A stretch of DNA of 64,000 nt from Frisingicoccus caecimuris. Lineage in GTDB: Bacteria; Bacillota; Clostridia; Lachnospirales; Lachnospiraceae. Both the position numbers and the translations under genes were made by a program. The stretch lies in the NCBI RefSeq assembly GCF_004340975.1, contig NZ_SLXA01000001.1, forward strand, positions 62,001-126,000, given 5' to 3'. The notes under the pieces are model-generated. The model was not told where the DNA came from. It saw only the letters and a list, made by a program, of their open reading frames with translations, and did not search any database. How positions within the stretch are numbered: position 1 is the stretch's first letter; every line of letters begins with the position of its first letter. Below are positions 18,425 to 27,498 of the stretch, one piece after another.

Positions 18425-18457
18425 GAAAAAAGCTATAACATACGTTATAGCTTTTTA
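18425..18457. terminator. Terminator of rpsU
   Basis: Perfect arms GCTATAAC and GTTATAGC (18432-18439, 18444-18451) around a 4-nt loop are extended by A and T runs on both sides. This gives a strong U-tract for the minus-strand rpsU transcript. Confidence 0.9.
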
Positions 18458-18475
18458 TATCCAGGTATCCGAAGA

Positions 18476-18652
18476 TTATTTATATTTGCGCTTTCTAGCA
18501 GCCTCTGACTTTTTCTTACGTCTAACACTTGGTTTTTCGTAATGCTCTCTCTTACGAATTTCCTGCTGAATACCAGCCTTTGCACAGTTTCTTTTGAATC
18601 TGCGTAAAGCACTGTCCAATGTTTCGTTTTCTTTAACGATTACGTTTGACAT
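18476..18652 (-). CDS. rpsU: 30S ribosomal protein S21
   Basis: This is the 58-residue, strongly basic small-subunit protein S21. The canonical sequence pattern is present: [19 protein letters not shown] at the start, KRNCAKAGI, and the [15 protein letters not shown] tail. A strong GGAGGGAGGT lies upstream of the ATG at 18652. It is monocistronic, with its own consensus promoter (18730-18757) and a perfect hairpin terminator downstream. A CAGTTG...CAACTG hairpin in the leader could be a regulatory element, but this is weak. Confidence 0.97.
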   Translation of the reverse strand: MSNVIVKENETLDSALRRFKRNCAKAGIQQEIRKREHYEKPSVRRKKKSEAARKRKYK

Positions 18653-18729
18653 AGCTCACACCTTACCTCCCTCCAGTTGCGTATTGTGCCTATACAACTG
18701 TGGGTATATTTTCACATAGCACTACAAGT

Positions 18730-18757
18730 AGTATAGCATATATTCCAAATTCGTCAA
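18730..18757 (-). promoter_or_regulatory. Sigma-A promoter of rpsU
   Basis: On the minus strand TTGACG (18752-18757) and TATACT (18730-18735) have a 16-nt spacer, and a TGC extended -10 precedes TATACT. The promoter sits just after the capA-like stop codon. Confidence 0.85.
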
Positions 18758-18765
18758 CCTAATTT

Positions 18766-20097
18766 TTAAAAATTTACCACATATGTATTTTCTGAATACT
18801 GTCCTGTCAGACCAGTCCCCTCTAAAAGGCCCGGGATAATTTCATCACAGGCCGCTTTCACGCGTTCCAGTACGGTTTCATCGGTCACATCCGAGAAATT
18901 GTCCTTGTTATTTTTTACTTCTGCCGCTGGAAGGACGAAAACATCATCTTCTGTATAGGTAATACATGTCGGTGTTAAACGAATTCCGGAAATTCTGGCC
19001 TTTTTATTGCCTTCTTTATCTATGATGACATCGAAAATTGCTCCGATATCATTATCAATACCGGCGCTGCCATAAGTCTCACTTCCGAGGAAGGTTCCAA
19101 GAGAATAAATGGCCACACCCTTCTTTGATGTTCCATTCGTATCTGTCAGATCGCGGATTTCTATCGGCTGCAACGCATAAGGTTCTGTGCCGATCACAAT
19201 ATCCGCACCGGCCTCAAACAAATGATTAAACAATGCCTTCTGATTCTCATCCGGCTCCGTATTATAGGCATCTCCCGCATAGACCATTGCAACGATAAAT
19301 TCGGCACCGTCCCGGCGGGCTGCCCGTACATCATTGCACATCTGCTGAATCTTGCTTTCATCATAATTATCCAGCGAATTGATCGCATAAGCATCTTCTT
19401 CATCCAGCTCCGCATTCAGATCATTGGTGTAGGCAACAAATCCGATTTTAAGACTGTTGACCGAAGCAATGGTATAACGTTTGTCATTGGAAGATTTCTG
19501 TGTTCCCACAGATTTAATGCCGGCGCTGTCTAAATGGGACAGGGTGGATTTTACACCGTCAATACCAAAATCACCGGAGTGTTCATTGGCTGTCTGAAGA
19601 AGGGAAATTCCGGCAGCTTTCATATTTTCTGCCGCAACCTCAGGGATATTGTAAAGAAATCCCGCCGTACCATACTGGTCATAGACGTCTTCATAATTCT
19701 CATCCGGTCCATCCATGACACCTTCAAAATCAGCCGCCACATAATTAGAAGCTTTTAAATATTTAGTAATATATCGAAAGCTGTTCGTAAAATCAAAGCT
19801 TTCAGTTGAAGAATCATAATAACGATCCAACTGGTCTCCTTCAAAAGTGATATCCCCTAAGAAGGAAAGCCGGATTTCCTGCCGGCTGACGGTGGAAACA
19901 TAATTTCCAACTTGATTTTCCAGAGAAAGACTGTCCATCGTAACCTTTTCATTTGAGGTTAATTTACTGTTTCCGGAACTGATCTCACTGGCATATTTTC
20001 CGACCGCCTCACCGGCATAAAAATCTGAAAGTATATAAAGTCCTATAAAGAAAACTGCACATACAACTACATAAAGAAGTCGTTTTACATCTTTCAT
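18766..20097 (-). CDS. CapA-family metallophosphoesterase-like protein, divergent active site
   Basis: This 443-residue protein has an N-terminal signal anchor (about 6-24) and an extracytoplasmic CapA/PgsA-type domain (PGA_cap). The fold is recognisable from SFLGDITFEGD (about 78-88), ADFEGVM (122-128), QTANEHSGDFG (168-178) and GTEPYALQPIE (303-313). Typical CapA proteins have NNH, HWG and GTHPH at the corresponding motifs. Here they read NEH, YAG (273-275) and GTEPY, so several expected metal-ligand histidines are missing. It may have altered or no phosphoesterase activity. It lies 14 nt after alaS with GGAG before the ATG. I do not infer capsule synthesis. Confidence 0.8.
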   Translation of the reverse strand: MKDVKRLLYVVVCAVFFIGLYILSDFYAGEAVGKYASEISSGNSKLTSNEKVTMDSLSLENQVGNYVSTVSRQEIRLSFLGDITFEGDQLDRYYDSSTESFDFTNSFRYITKYLKASNYVAADFEGVMDGPDENYEDVYDQYGTAGFLYNIPEVAAENMKAAGISLLQTANEHSGDFGIDGVKSTLSHLDSAGIKSVGTQKSSNDKRYTIASVNSLKIGFVAYTNDLNAELDEEDAYAINSLDNYDESKIQQMCNDVRAARRDGAEFIVAMVYAGDAYNTEPDENQKALFNHLFEAGADIVIGTEPYALQPIEIRDLTDTNGTSKKGVAIYSLGTFLGSETYGSAGIDNDIGAIFDVIIDKEGNKKARISGIRLTPTCITYTEDDVFVLPAAEVKNNKDNFSDVTDETVLERVKAACDEIIPGLLEGTGLTGQYSENTYVVNF

Positions 20098-20111
20098 GTC
20101 TTTTCTCCAAC

Positions 20112-22754
20112 TTAATGAATCTGGGATTCAAGAATGTTTTTAGCCTCTTCCAGAGCTGCATCGATACCCTGCGGATTCTTTCCTCCGGCCTGAGCCATAT
20201 TCGGACGTCCACCGCCGCCGCCGCCGACATGTCCGGCAATGGCTTTGATCAGATTCCCAGCGTGTGCGCCCTTTGCCATAGCTCCATCAGTCGCCATAGT
20301 GATCAGATTGACCTTGCCGTCTACGGCTGAAGCAAGGGCGATAACGCCTTCACCAAGCTTCGCTTTTAACTGATCGCCCAGATTGCGCAGACCGTTCATA
20401 TCTACATTATCCAGTTTCACGGCAAGAAGCTTCACTCCGCCAACTTCCACAACCTTGTCCATCACATCGCCCATGGCATCCTTTGCCATCTGATTTTTCA
20501 GTTTATCATTTTCTCGCTGCAATTCTTTGATTTCATCCTGAAGTCCTTCGATACGTTTTACAAGTTGAGAAGGCTCGCATTTCGCTGCTGAAACAGCCGC
20601 ATTGAGTTCTGCCTCCACTTTATTATAATAATCAATAACCCCCTGACCCGTCAGTGCTTCAATACGGCGTACACCTGCTGCAACGCCGGTTTCAGAGATG
20701 ATTTTAAACAAAGCGATATTTGCTGTATTGGCAACATGCGTACCGCCGCACAATTCCTTTGAAAAATCTCCCATAGAGACAACGCGGACATTGTCGCCAT
20801 ATTTCTCTCCGAATAAGGCCATGGCGCCTGTCTTTTTGGCATCTTCGATATTCATGACCTTTGTCAGTACAGGAAGTCCCGCACTGATTTCTTCATTGAC
20901 AATATTCTCTACCTGCTGAATCTCTTCCGGAGTCATTGCGGAAAAATGGGTAAAGTCAAAACGAAGATGTTTATCATTATTGCTGGAACCGGCCTGCTCT
21001 ACATGATTGCCGAGGACAATTTTCAAAGCCTTCTGAAGCAGATGGGTCGCACTGTGATTCTTTCGGGTCGCATTCCGTTTCGCTTCATCAACTGACAATG
21101 TGACCTTGTCGCCCACTTTAAACATACCAGAAGTAACTACGCCCACATGACCAATCTTGCCGCCCTGGAGTTTTATCGTATCTTTTACCTCAAAGACATT
21201 GTCTCCAATGGAAATAATACCATTATCCCCTTCCTGACCACCGCTGGTCGCATAGAACGGTGTCTGTTCCGTGAAGATTGTCCCCTGTTGTCCGTCAACG
21301 AGTGCCTCCACCACTTCACTTTCTGTTGTCAGCACGGTGATTGGTGACTCGCAGGTCAGATAATCATAGCCGACAAACTCCGAAGTAACAGCCGCGTCAA
21401 TGGACTGGTATACTGTCACATCCGCACCCATATAGTTGGTTGTTTTTCGGGCTTTACGAGCTTTTTCTTTCTGTTCTGTCATAGCCGCCTGGAAACCTTC
21501 TTCGTCAATGGTGATGCCGTCTTCTTCCAGAATTTCTTCTGTCAGATCCATCGGAAATCCGTAGGTATCATATAATTTAAAAGCATCGTTGCCTGAAAGA
21601 ATTTTTTCTCCTTTGGCGATAAGCGCTTCTTTCATCTCCGCCAGAATATTAAGCCCCTGATCAATTGTTTTGTTAAACTTCTCTTCTTCCTCGGTAATTA
21701 CCCGGGTGATAAATTCCTGACGTTCTTCCAATTCCGGATAACCGTCCCTGGATACTTCGATCACCTTACGGCTTAAGCCGGAAAGGAAATTGCCCTCAAT
21801 GCCGAGAAGACGTCCATGTCTTGCCGCACGGCGAAGCAAACGGCGGAGGACATATCCCCTGCCCTCATTCGATGGCATAATGCCGTCAGAAACCATAAAG
21901 GTTACAGAACGAATATGATCCGTGATCAGACGGATCGAAACATCCTTGTCTGCATCTTCTTTATAAGTACAATTTGCCAGACGACAAACTTCTTCACGAA
22001 GAGCCTTTAACGTATCCACATCAAAGATGGAATCCACATCCTGAACAACCGAAGCCAGTCGTTCCAGCCCCATACCTGTATCAATATTTTTATATTCCAG
22101 TGTGGAATAATTACCATGTCCATCGTTGTTGAACTGGGTAAATACGTTGTTCCAGATTTCCATATAACGGTCGCAGTCACAGCCTACCGTACAACCTGGT
22201 TTCCCACAGCCGTATTTTTCGCCGCGGTCATAATAGATTTCAGAACATGGGCCACAAGGTCCGGCACCATGTTCCCAGAAATTATCTTCTTTGCCAAAAC
22301 GGAAAATTCGTTCCGGCGCAATACCGATCTCCTTATTCCATATCTCAAAAGCTTCATCATCGTCCTGATAAACGGATGGATAAAGCCGGTCCTCCTCAAG
22401 ACCTACGACCTGAGTCAAAAATTCCCAGGACCAGGCGATGGCTTCGTGCTTGAAATAATCTCCAAAAGAGAAGTTACCGAGCATTTCAAAAAATGTTCCA
22501 TGACGATCCGTCTTGCCAACATTTTCGATATCGCCGGTACGGATACATTTCTGACAAGTTGTCACCCGATAGCGCGGAGGAATCTCCTGACGGGTAAAAT
22601 AAGGCTTTAATGGAGCCATGCCCGAATTAATTAATAATAAACTGTTGTCATTATGAGGGATTAAAGAAAAACTGTTCATCTTTAAATGCCCCTTACTTTC
22701 AAAGAAATTGAGAAACATACTTCTCAATTCATTCAAACCATACTGTTTTCTCAC
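20112..22754 (-). CDS. alaS: Alanyl-tRNA synthetase
   Basis: AlaRS charges tRNA-Ala and edits mischarged Ser/Gly. All domains are present in 880 residues: the class II catalytic core near the N terminus (LINSGMAPLKPYF), the editing domain with HSATHLL and the CGGTHVANT Cys/His site, and a C-terminal DHHA1/C-Ala part ending in a glycine-rich GGGGGGRPNMAQAGG. The start is GTG at 22754, 9 nt after GGAGG. A terminator-like hairpin (22794-22835) lies about 37 nt upstream, with a consensus promoter overlapping its distal side. No T-box leader fits in the 128-nt gap. Confidence 0.97.
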   Translation of the reverse strand: MRKQYGLNELRSMFLNFFESKGHLKMNSFSLIPHNDNSLLLINSGMAPLKPYFTRQEIPPRYRVTTCQKCIRTGDIENVGKTDRHGTFFEMLGNFSFGDYFKHEAIAWSWEFLTQVVGLEEDRLYPSVYQDDDEAFEIWNKEIGIAPERIFRFGKEDNFWEHGAGPCGPCSEIYYDRGEKYGCGKPGCTVGCDCDRYMEIWNNVFTQFNNDGHGNYSTLEYKNIDTGMGLERLASVVQDVDSIFDVDTLKALREEVCRLANCTYKEDADKDVSIRLITDHIRSVTFMVSDGIMPSNEGRGYVLRRLLRRAARHGRLLGIEGNFLSGLSRKVIEVSRDGYPELEERQEFITRVITEEEEKFNKTIDQGLNILAEMKEALIAKGEKILSGNDAFKLYDTYGFPMDLTEEILEEDGITIDEEGFQAAMTEQKEKARKARKTTNYMGADVTVYQSIDAAVTSEFVGYDYLTCESPITVLTTESEVVEALVDGQQGTIFTEQTPFYATSGGQEGDNGIISIGDNVFEVKDTIKLQGGKIGHVGVVTSGMFKVGDKVTLSVDEAKRNATRKNHSATHLLQKALKIVLGNHVEQAGSSNNDKHLRFDFTHFSAMTPEEIQQVENIVNEEISAGLPVLTKVMNIEDAKKTGAMALFGEKYGDNVRVVSMGDFSKELCGGTHVANTANIALFKIISETGVAAGVRRIEALTGQGVIDYYNKVEAELNAAVSAAKCEPSQLVKRIEGLQDEIKELQRENDKLKNQMAKDAMGDVMDKVVEVGGVKLLAVKLDNVDMNGLRNLGDQLKAKLGEGVIALASAVDGKVNLITMATDGAMAKGAHAGNLIKAIAGHVGGGGGGRPNMAQAGGKNPQGIDAALEEAKNILESQIH

Positions 22755-22793
22755 CTGTTTCAGCCTCCTGTATATTCATTCAATTCTTTTCGC

Positions 22794-22835
22794 AATAAAA
22801 AGAAAACCAGCAAAAATAAACTCTGCCAGTTTTCT
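22794..22835 (-). terminator. Terminator-like hairpin between hisIE and alaS
   Basis: Arms 22823-22835 and 22801-22813 form a 13-bp stem with three wobble pairs, a 9-nt loop and a downstream U-rich tract on the minus strand. It should end the his transcript. The alaS promoter lies immediately upstream, and its predicted start falls inside the 5' arm. Confidence 0.8.
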
Positions 22836-22864
22836 ATTATAAAATTATTTAGATTCTTTGTAAA
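22836..22864 (-). promoter_or_regulatory. Sigma-A promoter of alaS
   Basis: On the minus strand TTTACA (22859-22864) and TATAAT (22836-22841) have a 17-nt spacer. The predicted start at about 22829-22830 falls within the terminator stem, so transcripts made here would lack about 5 bases of its 5' arm. Confidence 0.8.
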
Positions 22865-22882
22865 TAGTATTTCTCGATTTTC

Positions 22883-24145
22883 TTAATGCCGGCCCGCCAG
22901 TTCTTTTGTAATTTCTTTCCAGGTCACCCCGCGTTCGGCCATAAGCACCATCATATGATAGAGAAAATCACAGATTTCGTATTTCAGCTCGTCACTGTCC
23001 GGGTTTTTAGCGGCAATAACAATTTCTGTCGCTTCCTCCCCGACTTTTTTTAGAATCTTGTCGATCCCCTTATCAAAAAGATAATTTGTATAAGAACCTT
23101 CCTTTGGATTTTCCTTCCGATGAATGATCGTCGCCATGACTTCATCAAAAATCGTCATCGGATTCGTCGTATCGTAGGACCTGGATATCAGATTTGTAAA
23201 GAAACAGCTTTCATTACCTGTATGACAGGCAGCACCAATCTGGACAACCTTTGCCAGGATCGTGTCCTTATCACAATCAATATCCAGGGATTTCACATAC
23301 TGATAATGACCGGAAGTATCTCCTTTTTTCCAAAGCTCCTGACGGCTCCGGCTCCAGTAGGTCATCCGACCGCTTCGTATGGTCTCATTAAAGGCTTCTT
23401 CATTCATATAGGCAACCATGAGGACTTTGCCTGTTTTATATTCCTGAGTAACGACCGGAATCAGTCCGTCACTGTTTAATTTAAATTCACTGAAAGGAAT
23501 CTGGCTCTCAAACCGGTTTGTGGCAATACCCATACTTCCCAATTCATACTTTAAACTCATCAAATCCATAGGATCCGTATAGAATTTTTCAGAAATAATT
23601 CCACGGACGCCGTCAGGCTTTAATACAGCCGTGATTTCTTTTGCGTCGGTCATATTCCGCACCGGAAGTACCGGAAGATGATAAGTCGTAAAAAGTTCCG
23701 TATCCCTGTTTTCAACGACACAGGCGCTGGCCCCATTCTGTTGAACAGCGCTGGCCAGAGCATCTGTCACCGGCTGGCTTTCAGGTATCCAGGCGAGAAT
23801 CTTATCCTTTCCAAAACGCTCACTGGCTTCCACCATCAGATGAAAATCTGCCGCTAAAACCACATCCATGACTACCCGGGTATCTCCGGCATAGAGAATT
23901 TTTTTCACATCTTCCAAACGCTGATAATGACGTTTGACCAGCAACGGAATATCCGATTTTTCGCTGACCGATTTAATCAATTTAATCAACTTTTCTTCAT
24001 CCACTGGCATTGAATCGTCGATCAGGAGAACGCCGTCGGTTCCGTTGTTTTCCATCTGGATGATCTGATCAGCCGCCACCGGTTCTCTATCTATCCGTAT
24101 ACATCCTATGATTTGTTTATCATTCAACTTGTTCACCTCGTTCAT
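22883..24145 (-). CDS. hisI: HisIE bifunctional enzyme with an extra degenerate HisA/HisF-like N-terminal barrel
   Basis: The C-terminal half is a standard HisIE. The PRA-CH (HisI) domain spans about 224-320, with the metal motif D290-x-D292-x-D294, C307 and C314. The PRA-PH (HisE) domain spans about 330-420, with [10 protein letters not shown] and ICDFLYH. These catalyse steps 3 and 2 of histidine synthesis. Residues 1-215 look like a HisF/HisA TIM barrel, but the first catalytic Asp is replaced (CIRI for CLDV) and the phosphate-binding GGG loop reads KRHYQR, so this part is probably non-catalytic. The ATG at 24145 has no good ribosome site. A TTG at 24127 follows GAGGTG and may be the real start. 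It overlaps hisA. Confidence 0.85.
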   Translation of the reverse strand: MNEVNKLNDKQIIGCIRIDREPVAADQIIQMENNGTDGVLLIDDSMPVDEEKLIKLIKSVSEKSDIPLLVKRHYQRLEDVKKILYAGDTRVVMDVVLAADFHLMVEASERFGKDKILAWIPESQPVTDALASAVQQNGASACVVENRDTELFTTYHLPVLPVRNMTDAKEITAVLKPDGVRGIISEKFYTDPMDLMSLKYELGSMGIATNRFESQIPFSEFKLNSDGLIPVVTQEYKTGKVLMVAYMNEEAFNETIRSGRMTYWSRSRQELWKKGDTSGHYQYVKSLDIDCDKDTILAKVVQIGAACHTGNESCFFTNLISRSYDTTNPMTIFDEVMATIIHRKENPKEGSYTNYLFDKGIDKILKKVGEEATEIVIAAKNPDSDELKYEICDFLYHMMVLMAERGVTWKEITKELAGRH

Positions 24146-24854
24146 AAAGCATTACTGCTTCTTTTAATTTAATTTTATTTGTATATAATGCAGCACCGAT
24201 CATCACGCCACCGACTCCCGCATTCCTCATATTTTTCAAATCCTGCAGGGAAGCAATACCGCCCGAATATATAATATCCAAATGGGTATGGTCGATTAAC
24301 TCTTTTGTGTTGATAATATCCGGTCCCTTAACCTGATTGGCACAGACAATGTCTGTATAAACAACAGTTCGAACACCCAGCTTCTCAACTTGTTGAGCCA
24401 ATGTCAGTGAATTAAAATTGCTGACTTTTCCCCTGCCTTCAATAACGACCATTCCCTGGTCCGCATCGATACCGACAAGAATCTTTTCCGGTCCGAAAAT
24501 CTGAAGGGCTTCTTTTAAAAAATTCGGACTATATATGGCCTGGGTACCAATGATCACTCGGGAAGCGCCCATATTTAAGAAAGAATCAATGTCTTTAATT
24601 GAACGCAGTCCGCCGCCATATTGCACCGGAATATGTACTACATCTAAAATGTCTTTAATGGTTTCCTCATTGACCGGGTATCCCATAGACGCTGCATCCA
24701 AATCAACAATATGAAGATAGGTAGCTCCCATTTCCTGCCAATGTAACGCCAGCTTTACCGGGTCCAAAGTCAAAATATTATTTCTCAGATAATGTAGATC
24801 ATTCGGATTGACGGATTTCCCGTCGGAAATGTGAATACCTGCGTATAACTGCAT
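24120..24854 (-). CDS. hisA: HisA-family ProFAR isomerase with an unusual active site
   Basis: HisA catalyses the Amadori rearrangement of ProFAR to PRFAR, step 4 of histidine synthesis. The 244-residue barrel keeps the phosphate loops YGGGLRS (79-85) and YSGGIAS, the second acid (GIDAD, D130) and YTDI (T167). However, the strand-1 motif is AGIHISDG instead of AIDLxDG, so the catalytic Asp at position 8 is His. The following VRLxxG substrate loop is replaced by an asparagine-rich stretch. Either chemistry is altered or another HisA/PriA exists. It lies in the his operon between hisB and hisIE. Confidence 0.85.
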   Translation of the reverse strand: MQLYAGIHISDGKSVNPNDLHYLRNNILTLDPVKLALHWQEMGATYLHIVDLDAASMGYPVNEETIKDILDVVHIPVQYGGGLRSIKDIDSFLNMGASRVIIGTQAIYSPNFLKEALQIFGPEKILVGIDADQGMVVIEGRGKVSNFNSLTLAQQVEKLGVRTVVYTDIVCANQVKGPDIINTKELIDHTHLDIIYSGGIASLQDLKNMRNAGVGGVMIGAALYTNKIKLKEAVMLYERGEQVE

Positions 24855-24881
24855 AAAACCACCTTTTATTATAAAATTCGT

Positions 24882-25472
24882 TTAAAGTGACCCTTTTGTC
24901 GATAAAACGTCTGTAATTCTTGCATCATAAGATACCGCTTCGTCTAACGCTTTTGCAAAAGCCTTAAACGCCGCCTCGATGATATGATGATTATTGACGC
25001 CATCCATCAGCTTTAAATGCAGATTCATACCACAGCTGTAGGATATGGCATAGAAAAATTCCCGTACCATTTCCGTATCCATCGTTCCGACCCGTTCCAC
25101 GGTCAGAGGAATCTGAAAATTGAGATAAGGCCGGCCGGACAGATCCAAGGATGCAAGAACAAGCGTCTCGTCCATCGGAAGAATAAAATAACCAAAGCGT
25201 TTGATTCCTTTTTTATCACCAAGCGCTTTTTTTATTGCCTCACCCAGAACAATACCCGTATCCTCAATGGTATGATGACTGTCCACCTCCAGGTCTCCGT
25301 GTACCCTGACATACAGGTCAAACAGGCCATGCCGTGCAAAACTGTTCAGCATATGGTCAAAAAATCCTATACCTGTATCTGCCTCACATTTTCCTGTGCC
25401 GTCCAGACATATGCAAATTTCAATTTCTGTCTCACCTGTTTTCCTGGAAACTTCAGCTTTTCGGATGTCCAT
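24882..25472 (-). CDS. hisB: Imidazoleglycerol-phosphate dehydratase
   Basis: This monofunctional dehydratase catalyses step 6 of histidine synthesis. The 196-residue protein has the metal-binding motifs FFDHMLNSFARHG, DSHHTIEDTGI, CGMNLHLK and NNHHIIEAAFKA, which is the complete family set. A longer frame starts with TTG at 25490, but GGGGGT lies 7 nt before the ATG at 25472 (MDIRKAEV), so I use that start. It lies between hisD and hisA, with gaps under 30 nt. Confidence 0.97.
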   Translation of the reverse strand: MDIRKAEVSRKTGETEIEICICLDGTGKCEADTGIGFFDHMLNSFARHGLFDLYVRVHGDLEVDSHHTIEDTGIVLGEAIKKALGDKKGIKRFGYFILPMDETLVLASLDLSGRPYLNFQIPLTVERVGTMDTEMVREFFYAISYSCGMNLHLKLMDGVNNHHIIEAAFKAFAKALDEAVSYDARITDVLSTKGSL

Positions 25473-25500
25473 CTGCCTTACCCCCTTCAATCATTGTGTT

Positions 25501-26793
25501 TTATTTTTCAAAGCGAACCCGAATGGAATTGGCATGTGCTGTCAGTGATTCGGATTCAGCAAATTTGATGATCTCATCCTTTACCGGTTCCAGAGCCTGT
25601 CTGGAATAGTAAATAATACTGGATTTCTTTATAAAGTCATCCACACTCAGAGGTGAGAAAAACTTGGCGGTGCCATTCGTCGGGAGTACATGATTAGGTC
25701 CGGCAAAATAGTCTCCCAAAGGTTCCGAACTGTACTCTCCAAGGAAAATGGCTCCAGCATTCTTAATCTGCGTCATCACTTCAAATGGATTCTTAGTCAC
25801 GATCTCCAAATGCTCTGAAGCAATCGCATTGGCAATATCTACCGCCCCGTTTAAATCTTCAGCAATTAAAATGTAACCATAATTTTCAAGAGATTTTTCC
25901 AGAATCGTTCTTCTGGAAAGTTTTTTCACAAAGGCATCCACTTCCTCAGATACCTGATCTGCCAGCGATTCACTTGTCGTCACAAGGATGGCCGAAGCCA
26001 GTTCGTCATGCTCTGCCTGTGAAAGCAGGTCTGCTGCTACGTAACGCGGATTGGCTGTTTCATCAGCGATAACAAGAATCTCGCTCGGTCCTGCAATGGA
26101 ATCAATGCTCACATAACCGTAAACTGCTTTTTTCGCCAGAGCAACAAAAATATTACCCGGCCCTACGATCTTATCCACCTTTGGAATGGATTCGGTACCA
26201 AAAGCCAACGCTGCAATAGCCTGAGCTCCGCCGACTTTATAGACCACATCGGCTCCCGCCTCTTTTGCCGCCACTAAAGTCCCTGGATTGACTTTTCCAT
26301 CCTTTCCCGGAGGTGTGACCATGACAATCTGTTCAACACCAGCCACCTTGGCTGGAAGAATATTCATAAGTACAGAAGATGGATAGGCAGCTTTTCCGCC
26401 CGGAACATAAACACCAACCCGTGTAAGCGGCGTCACCTTCTGACCGAGAATCGTTCCATTTGGTTGAGAATCAAACCAGCTGTATTGTTTCTGTTTCTCA
26501 TGATATGTACGAATATTGACAATAGCCTTTCGAATAACTTCCAGTACATCCGCTGAAACGACTGCATAGGCTTCCTCAATCTCCGCATCAGATACAATAA
26601 AGTTTTCTGGCGTTATATCCGCACCATCAAACTTTTTCGTATATTCAAATACAGCCGCATCACCGTCTTTTTTTACGGTTTCGACGATTTCATTTACTGC
26701 GTCTGTATACTGCCCATAATTATTGGGGCTCCTTTTTAATAAATTATCCAAAAGGCCGTCCACTGCGTCCTTCGTCAATTTTATCTTTCTCAT
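25501..26793 (-). CDS. hisD: Histidinol dehydrogenase
   Basis: HisD performs the last two oxidations, histidinol to histidine, with NAD and zinc. At 430 residues it is full length. Visible family segments are PGGKAAYPSSVLMN, GGAQAIAALAFGTESIP, VGPGNIFVALAK, DSIAGPSEILVIAD and the AEHDELASAIL region with catalytic Glu/His, plus GPNHVLPT. GGAGG lies 6 nt before the ATG. It follows hisG by about 70 nt, the largest internal gap of the operon. Confidence 0.97.
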   Translation of the reverse strand: MRKIKLTKDAVDGLLDNLLKRSPNNYGQYTDAVNEIVETVKKDGDAAVFEYTKKFDGADITPENFIVSDAEIEEAYAVVSADVLEVIRKAIVNIRTYHEKQKQYSWFDSQPNGTILGQKVTPLTRVGVYVPGGKAAYPSSVLMNILPAKVAGVEQIVMVTPPGKDGKVNPGTLVAAKEAGADVVYKVGGAQAIAALAFGTESIPKVDKIVGPGNIFVALAKKAVYGYVSIDSIAGPSEILVIADETANPRYVAADLLSQAEHDELASAILVTTSESLADQVSEEVDAFVKKLSRRTILEKSLENYGYILIAEDLNGAVDIANAIASEHLEIVTKNPFEVMTQIKNAGAIFLGEYSSEPLGDYFAGPNHVLPTNGTAKFFSPLSVDDFIKKSSIIYYSRQALEPVKDEIIKFAESESLTAHANSIRVRFEK

Positions 26794-26862
26794 TATAAAC
26801 CTCCTGGTTTCTTCTTTTAATATACCAGATTTTTCTTTATATGTAAAATGATGTTAAATATT

Positions 26863-27498
26863 TCACATTACTTTTTTCAGTGCATTCAAAATTCCGGTAA
26901 TCCGCTCGTTTTCCATTTTCATACTTACCTGGTTGACCACCACCCGGGCTGACAATGGACATATTTCTTCTAAGACCATCAGCCCATTTTCTTTTAATGT
27001 GGTTCCCGTTTCAACAATATCAACGATCACTTCGGCAAGTCCGACGATCGGAGCCAGCTCTACCGAACCGTGCAGCTTAATGACCTCCACGGTCTGATGC
27101 TTGATATTGTTAAAATAATCCTTCGCAATATTCGGATATTTTGACGCCACACGAATCAGCTGTTGATGCTGTAAAAGTTCTCGGGCACTTTCCGGACCAC
27201 AGACACACATTGTACATTTGCCAAATCCCAGATCCATAACCTCATAGAGCTTTCGTCCCTCTTCAAGAATCGTGTCCTTCCCAACAACACCGATATCTGC
27301 CGCACCATATTCTACATAGGTCGGCACATCGGAAGCCTTCGATAAAAACATCTTGATTCTTAAATCTTCATTGACAAAAATAAGCTTCCGGGTATCCGGA
27401 TCCTTCATCTCTTCCATTTCAATCCCCATCTTCTCCAGATAGGTCAGTGTCTTCTTCGCCAGCCGGCCTTTGGCCAACGCAAATGTCAGATATCTCAT
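26863..27498 (-). CDS. hisG: ATP phosphoribosyltransferase, short form catalytic subunit
   Basis: HisG catalyses the first, feedback-regulated step of histidine synthesis. At 211 residues it is the short form that lacks the C-terminal regulatory domain and needs HisZ. The hisZ gene is directly upstream with a 4-nt overlap. The ALAKGRL start, the RYVEYGAADIGVVGKD-like segment, and the phosphoribosyl loop VDIVETGTTLKENGL are clear. Confidence 0.97.
   Translation of the reverse strand: MRYLTFALAKGRLAKKTLTYLEKMGIEMEEMKDPDTRKLIFVNEDLRIKMFLSKASDVPTYVEYGAADIGVVGKDTILEEGRKLYEVMDLGFGKCTMCVCGPESARELLQHQQLIRVASKYPNIAKDYFNNIKHQTVEVIKLHGSVELAPIVGLAEVIVDIVETGTTLKENGLMVLEEICPLSARVVVNQVSMKMENERITGILNALKKVM

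Noticed and set aside
22755-22882. T-box riboswitch upstream of alaS
   Set aside because: The gap is only 128 nt and mostly occupied by a promoter and terminator. No specifier loop or T-box consensus is seen.
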